A stretch of DNA of 64,000 bases from Actinomadura violacea (lineage in GTDB: Bacteria; Actinomycetota; Actinomycetes; Streptosporangiales; Streptosporangiaceae): assembly GCF_017573465.1 (NCBI RefSeq), contig NZ_JAGEPF010000042.1, forward strand, positions 1-64,000. Direction: 5' to 3'. The stretch's first letter is position 1. The number at the start of each line of letters is the position of its first letter. Shown piece after piece: positions 61,201 through 64,000 of this stretch. The notes beneath the pieces are model-generated. The model saw only the letters and a program-made list of their open reading frames with translations. It searched no databases and had not been told where the DNA came from. Made by a program: the position numbers and the translations under genes.

Positions 61201-61850
61201 CCGACGGGCCCGGCCAGCTCCGGCAGGGCCTCCAGCTCCTCGCCGGTCAGGCCCGCGGCCCACACCTCCTCCAGCCGCTCCTGCGGGACGGTGAGGTCGA
61301 GCTCGCGCAGCTCCGGATCGGCGGCCCGCCGGTCGAACAGGTCCATCAGCGCGCGGCGGCGCCGCTCCAGAGGCCCCAAGCCCTCGAAGACGTCCAGGCC
61401 GTCCCGCGCCAGCTCCAGCATCACCGTGCGCAGCTCGCGGTCGTCACCGGCGGGCTCGGGCAGCCACAGGCCGGGCGGCCGCCACCGGCCGCCCTGGGTG
61501 AACCACGCGCCCGGCTCCCGGACGGCGGGCTCCGGCGTCGCGAGGAAGTCCGAAAGCAGCTCGTAGTCGACGTCGCCGCGCGATCCGCCCCGCACCGCCG
61601 ACGCGCCCAGCAGGAACGTCAGCAGCGACCACTGCTCGGCGCCCGCCGCGCTCGTCCCCTCCCCGTAGAAGTCGCTCAGCCGCCGCGGGAGCAGCGCCGC
61701 GCGCGGGTCGGCGTTGTAGGCGACCGCGCGCTCCCGCATCCGCTCGTACAGCCCGTCGGGCACGCGCCACGGCCCGTGGGCGTACACGTCGAGGACGGGC
61801 TCCTCGGTGAGCAGCAGTTCGAGATGGTCCGGCAGCCGGGGGGAACGCAC
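58260..61850 (-). CDS. triple-AAA (CbxX/EccA-like) ATPase
   Basis: 1196 residues from GTG 61850, chosen for the GGAGAAGGA just upstream. Residues 1 to about 400 are an unrecognised helical domain. Three ATPase modules follow: a first with GPEGTGKG (about 425) and LLVVDDLE (485); a CbxX-type with GNPGTGKTK (about 686) but a degenerate Walker B VLVVRDAHAFA (747); and a CbxX-type with GNPGTAKTT (about 960) and a normal VLFIDEAYAL (1020). CbxX-like modules occur in type VII secretion EccA and Rubisco activase CbbX. The last looks active, the middle probably binds but does not hydrolyse ATP. No ESX secretion gene lies nearby. Confidence 0.9.
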   Translation of the reverse strand: MRSPRLPDHLELLLTEEPVLDVYAHGPWRVPDGLYERMRERAVAYNADPRAALLPRRLSDFYGEGTSAAGAEQWSLLTFLLGASAVRGGSRGDVDYELLSDFLATPEPAVREPGAWFTQGGRWRPPGLWLPEPAGDDRELRTVMLELARDGLDVFEGLGPLERRRRALMDLFDRRAADPELRELDLTVPQERLEEVWAAGLTGEELEALPELAGPVGYLGWACDGLDAAHARLSGAVLDGDGADAALAKLLLAAEAAAVPAEFAMVLGADRYENLQERFRAVRSGFSVEAWQQDVRGWLARGLVAGEADAARAWLDMAVRVTGAVQGLPDAPTSPRCRVPVRPFQSDLRRLFAARRVVNPLAGRLSPGTGEDRPDDSSAEGDAGRDETQEETRDELIGQPELARAVRDALAARLAGERPVRLLIAGPEGTGKGTAAELLERRLAAGGAVREALWVSDQVFASLGVSDAALWLQARVRDCVEGRMLLVVDDLERLVSYERCGAAAVEELRRLMARSPRLDVVALCRPGGDRRLFEANPALVRAFEAVRTHDFAEDDFAELFTRAVRARGATVPAEVAATAGVLLSRTPPLLNLRGARLAEHTAAQCVAAARAGTDGGAPEVTAADLPQRLIPGRPADTDPYAELAACAGIAPVKREVDALVAEAKAARLRREAGMALAARPRHLVFTGNPGTGKTKVARILGRIYAGLELLSSGHTVEVERADLLGEYATESVLRVRRAVEQALGGVLVVRDAHAFAAASVDAARGREVLDVLLTTVQAHADDLVVVLTGPQAELNGLLKSQPGLAALFPRTVHFPDLTDDELVEVFAGKAADGGFALAPGVLDKVRALAQAAPRDNGFGNARIMINLLDRAVAMQGRRVLADGIVDETESLDVILLEDVPDALARGGGDVSSDPLGEINRLIGLKEIKRQVDALVAEARAEQMRRDAGVPLTVPTRHMVFMGNPGTAKTTIARLVAAVYARLGLLSSGHLVEVTRADLVAEFIGQTAPRVRSAVERALGGVLFIDEAYALTSAGGGDQRDFGHEAIAELLRLMEEHRADLVVIVAGYDAEMERFLRSNPGLESRFPQILRFPDYSDDELVTIFELMAATAGLTLDPGVPGALRRLVAVQPRGSSFGNARLVRNLLDAAVARQAQRITAAHDADPEAVDPAEVRLLRPEDLPETPPDPGHNAYGPYI

Positions 61851-62041
61851 CTGGGTCCTTCTCCTATGCGGCGGGGCGGGGGACGTCACGTCTGGCAAGC
61901 ACCCTACGACCCGGCGCGATCACGCACATCCCGTCGCGCCGGGTTGGCACACGGCCTGTCCTCGGCGATAGTTGCCATACGGAAAGTATCCGCCGGGCGC
62001 CGCGCCCGGCGGAGCCCGGCCACAAGGAGGGGGAACCCCCC

Positions 62042-62479
62042 GTGCCACCGCTCGAAGTGACCGCCCGCTCGCACGCCGGCCGCGCCGTCGTGCGCCTGCG
62101 CGGCGAGCTCGATATCGCCGGCTCCGACGAGCTGCGCCGGCACCTGGAGGCCGCCCGCCGCGAGCACGGCGACCACGTGATCCTCGACCTCGCGGAACTG
62201 GAGTTCATGGACTCGCAGGGCCTGTCGGTCATCGTCGGCTGCTACAAGGCCGCCACCGCCGCCGGCGGCAGCCTCACCCTCGCCGGCCCCCGCCCCGTCG
62301 TCCGCCGCACCCTGGAGATCACCGGACTGCACCGCCGCATCCCCGTCCAGGCGACGCTGGAGGCGGCCCTGTCCGCCGGCCGGCACGCCGCCGTCCCCAA
62401 CCCCGCGCGCGACGCCGGCCGGGGGGACGGCGAGCCGCCCGCCCCCTCGGCCGCGCCGCACGGGTCCCCCGGCCTCTAG
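62042..62479 (+). CDS. STAS anti-sigma factor antagonist
   Basis: 145 residues from GTG 62042, AAGGAGG about 12 bases upstream. STAS domain (1-110): VVRLRGELDIAGSDELRRHL and the phospho-site MDSQGLSVIV with Ser58, where an RsbW-like kinase would act. The last 35 residues are disordered. It should free a sigma factor from its anti-sigma when unphosphorylated. No partner gene adjacent. Divergent from the triple-AAA gene. Confidence 0.92.
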   Translation: MPPLEVTARSHAGRAVVRLRGELDIAGSDELRRHLEAARREHGDHVILDLAELEFMDSQGLSVIVGCYKAATAAGGSLTLAGPRPVVRRTLEITGLHRRIPVQATLEAALSAGRHAAVPNPARDAGRGDGEPPAPSAAPHGSPGL

Positions 62480-62508
62480 CGCCCGCCCGGCCCCGGGGGG
62501 CCGGGCGG

Positions 62509-63303
62509 TCAGGACGCAGTCTCCGGCGCCCGCGGCTCCGTCGGGGTCGGGCGCTTCGGGCCGCGGCCGTCACCGGACGAGCGGCCGGTGGCGCGGCGCC
62601 CGATCCACGGCAGCAGGTAGGCGCGGGCCCAGTGCAGGTCCTCGCGGCGCGAGGTGAGCCAGTCGGCGGGGTCCAGCGGCGGCCACGGCTCGCGCCAGTC
62701 GTCCCGCACCGGGACGCCGACCACCCCGGCGACGAACAGCGCCATCCGGCGGTGCCCCTCCGGCGACAGGTGCAGCCGGTCCTCGTACCAGGCGCGCGGG
62801 TCGTTGAAGATCCGCAGCGACCACAGGTCGACGACCGAGCAGCCGCGGCGGTCGGCGATCGCGCGCAGGTGCATGTTGTAGGTGGCGGCCTTGCCCCGGA
62901 TCCGCGAGCCGCTGCGCAACCCGCGGGTGTCGAACCCGGTGAAGAGCACCACGCGGGAGCCGGTCGCGCGCAGCCGCCGGACGGCGTCGTCGAACACGAC
63001 GGCGAGCGCGTCGGGGTCGGCGCCGGGGCGGATCATGTCGTTGCCGCCCGCGCAGAACGTCACCAGGTCGGGCCGCAGCTCGACGGCCCGCGGCACCTGG
63101 TCGTCCACGATCTGCCGGACGAGCTTGCCGCGCACCGCGAGGTTCGCGTAGCGCAGGCCGGGGCTGTACCCGGCCAGATGCTCGGCGAGCCGGTCGGCCC
63201 AGCCGCGGAAGCGGTCGTCCTCGCCGGGGTAGGGGTCGTTCAGGCCCTCGGTGAAGCTGTCGCCGATGGCCACGTACGTACGGATCTTCTCCAGTTCGTC
63301 CAT
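62509..63303 (-). CDS. SGNH/GDSL hydrolase
   Basis: 264 residues from ATG 63303. GDSL block I AIGDSFTEG (Ser nucleophile), block III GGNDM, and block V DRLHLSPEGH (Asp/His) show a complete SGNH esterase. No signal peptide, so probably cytoplasmic. A C-terminal extension (about 215-264) carries WARAYLLPWIGRR and a disordered Pro/Arg tail. Acyl esters are the likely substrates. Confidence 0.93.
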   Translation of the reverse strand: MDELEKIRTYVAIGDSFTEGLNDPYPGEDDRFRGWADRLAEHLAGYSPGLRYANLAVRGKLVRQIVDDQVPRAVELRPDLVTFCAGGNDMIRPGADPDALAVVFDDAVRRLRATGSRVVLFTGFDTRGLRSGSRIRGKAATYNMHLRAIADRRGCSVVDLWSLRIFNDPRAWYEDRLHLSPEGHRRMALFVAGVVGVPVRDDWREPWPPLDPADWLTSRREDLHWARAYLLPWIGRRATGRSSGDGRGPKRPTPTEPRAPETAS

Positions 63304-63430
63304 CGCAGGCCCTGGCAGTGGTTCGATGTCGGTCACGTCGGACAATCATGCATCGTGCACACAATCTACGCGACCGTAACCACGGGGGTTGTGGGGCATC
63401 CGACACCGGCCGGCCGCCGATCCCGAGGGT

Positions 63431-63454
63431 GCCGGATCCGGCGCGGGATCCGGC
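63431..63454 (-). terminator. hairpin downstream of CvnD-like gene
   Basis: Perfect 9-bp stem GCCGGATCC/GGATCCGGC with a 6-base loop, six bases after the stop of the GTPase gene. No T-tract follows. Confidence 0.55.
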
Positions 63455-63460
63455 CCTGCG

Positions 63461-64000
63461 TCAGGTCCAGCTCGGGGAGGCCGTGCCCAGCTGCCCGCCG
63501 GGCGCGGCGGGCGGCGCGGGGGCGGCCGCCGGGGCGCCCGCGGCGTGCACCGACATCGCGTGCTGCACCAGCGTGATCAGCACCTGCTTGGTCGACTCGC
63601 GGCTGCGCGCGTCGCACTGCACGATCGGCACGTGGCCGCTGATCGACAGCGCCTCGCGGATGTCCTCGACCGCGTACTGGAACTCGCCGTGGAAGCCGTT
63701 CACGCCCACCACGAACGGCAGGCCGAGCTCCTCGAAGTAGTCGACGGCGGCGAAGCAGTCCTCGAGCCGGCGGGTGTCGACCAGCACCACCGCGCCGATC
63801 GCGCCGCGCACCAGGTCGTCCCACATGAACCAGAAGCGGTGCTGGCCCGGGGTGCCGAACAGGTACAGGATCAGCTCGCTGTCGAGGGACACCCGGCCGA
63901 AGTCCATCGCGACCGTGGTGGTCGTCTTGTCCGGGACGGCCGACAGGTCGTCCACGTCGGCGCTGGCCGCGGTCATCACCGCCTCGGTGGTGAGCGGCAT
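63461..64000 (-). CDS. CvnD-like conservon GTP-binding protein, 5' end cut by window
   Basis: About 180 residues visible; the start and the P-loop lie beyond the window. TTTTVAMDFGRVSL, YLFGTPGQHRFWFMWDDL (G3) and QCDARSRESTKQVLITLV are the hallmarks of the MglA/CvnD Ras-like proteins found in Streptomyces conservons, usually next to CvnA-C (sensor, roadblock, DUF742). The NKxD motif is replaced by VGVNGFHGE, as usual in CvnD. An Ala/Pro C-terminal tail ends it. The partners should be just outside, to the right. Confidence 0.93.
   Translation of the reverse strand: MPLTTEAVMTAASADVDDLSAVPDKTTTTVAMDFGRVSLDSELILYLFGTPGQHRFWFMWDDLVRGAIGAVVLVDTRRLEDCFAAVDYFEELGLPFVVGVNGFHGEFQYAVEDIREALSISGHVPIVQCDARSRESTKQVLITLVQHAMSVHAAGAPAAAPAPPAAPGGQLGTASPSWT

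Noticed and set aside
58113..62060. 1315-codon plus-strand frame opposite the triple-AAA gene
   Set aside because: Antisense shadow; the minus strand has three recognisable ATPase modules.

Overview
The window is chromosomal DNA from a very GC-rich filamentous actinomycete. A Streptosporangiales/Thermomonosporaceae (Actinomadura-like) host is my best guess. Support: third codon positions are almost always G or C, starts are often GTG, genes overlap as ATGA/GTGA, a CvnD-type conservon GTPase lies at the right edge, lon carries an HspR-type HAIR site, and there are PucR-type regulators, F420-type (Ddn) and DUF3817 proteins, and a Tat-exported cholesterol oxidase. No rRNA, tRNA, CRISPR, transposase or phage gene was seen.

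Layout. 1-2281: an NB-ARC ATPase regulator, cut by the window edge. 2480-13470: six genes on the + strand. The first four are tightly coupled: two unrecognised proteins, a small winged-helix-like protein and an SMC/MukB-like ATPase. They look like a condensin-like (Wadjet/MksBEF-like) complex with no JetD nuclease in sight. A 1119-residue helical-repeat protein and a membrane Ser/Thr kinase follow. 13487-16920: a flavin monooxygenase/SDR pair divergent from a PucR-type regulator. 16939-25519: an eight-gene myo-inositol operon on the minus strand (dehydrogenase, TIM-barrel dehydratase/isomerase, iolC, iolB, iolD, then an ABC importer), almost wholly coupled by 4-base overlaps, with LacI-like operator palindromes at its promoter and inside its first gene. 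25693-33297: an epimerase-nitroreductase fusion, VanZ-like protein, cholesterol oxidase, Lon protease and an aldo-keto reductase.

33382-46628: small regulator/enzyme/transporter units: GNAT, lipoprotein, TetR with an MFS pump, an alkyl-sulfatase-like hydrolase with an MFS carrier and PucR-type regulator, a MarR-GNAT fusion, two small membrane proteins, and a divergent citrate synthase-like/homocitrate synthase-like pair around an AT-rich operator. 46679-50712: a SWIM zinc-finger protein coupled to an 885-residue unknown protein. 50787-57925: DNA repair methyltransferase, Uma2 nuclease-like protein, SDR, glutathione peroxidase, two tandem 52-53 residue membrane paralogues (one not previously listed as an ORF because of its size), an LCP ligase and a lanthipeptide-type ABC exporter. 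57926-58259: a palindromic repeat region. 58260-64000: a giant triple-AAA protein, STAS anti-anti-sigma factor, SGNH hydrolase and the CvnD-like GTPase, cut by the edge.

Most notable: the SMC-like operon lacking both a nuclease partner and a normal ABC signature; a palindromic repeat inserted in frame in the inositol dehydrogenase gene, sharing a core motif with the repeat near 58 kb; the epimerase-Ddn fusion with a strong internal start; and a structured leader that can hide the ribosome binding site of a proline-rich ORF.
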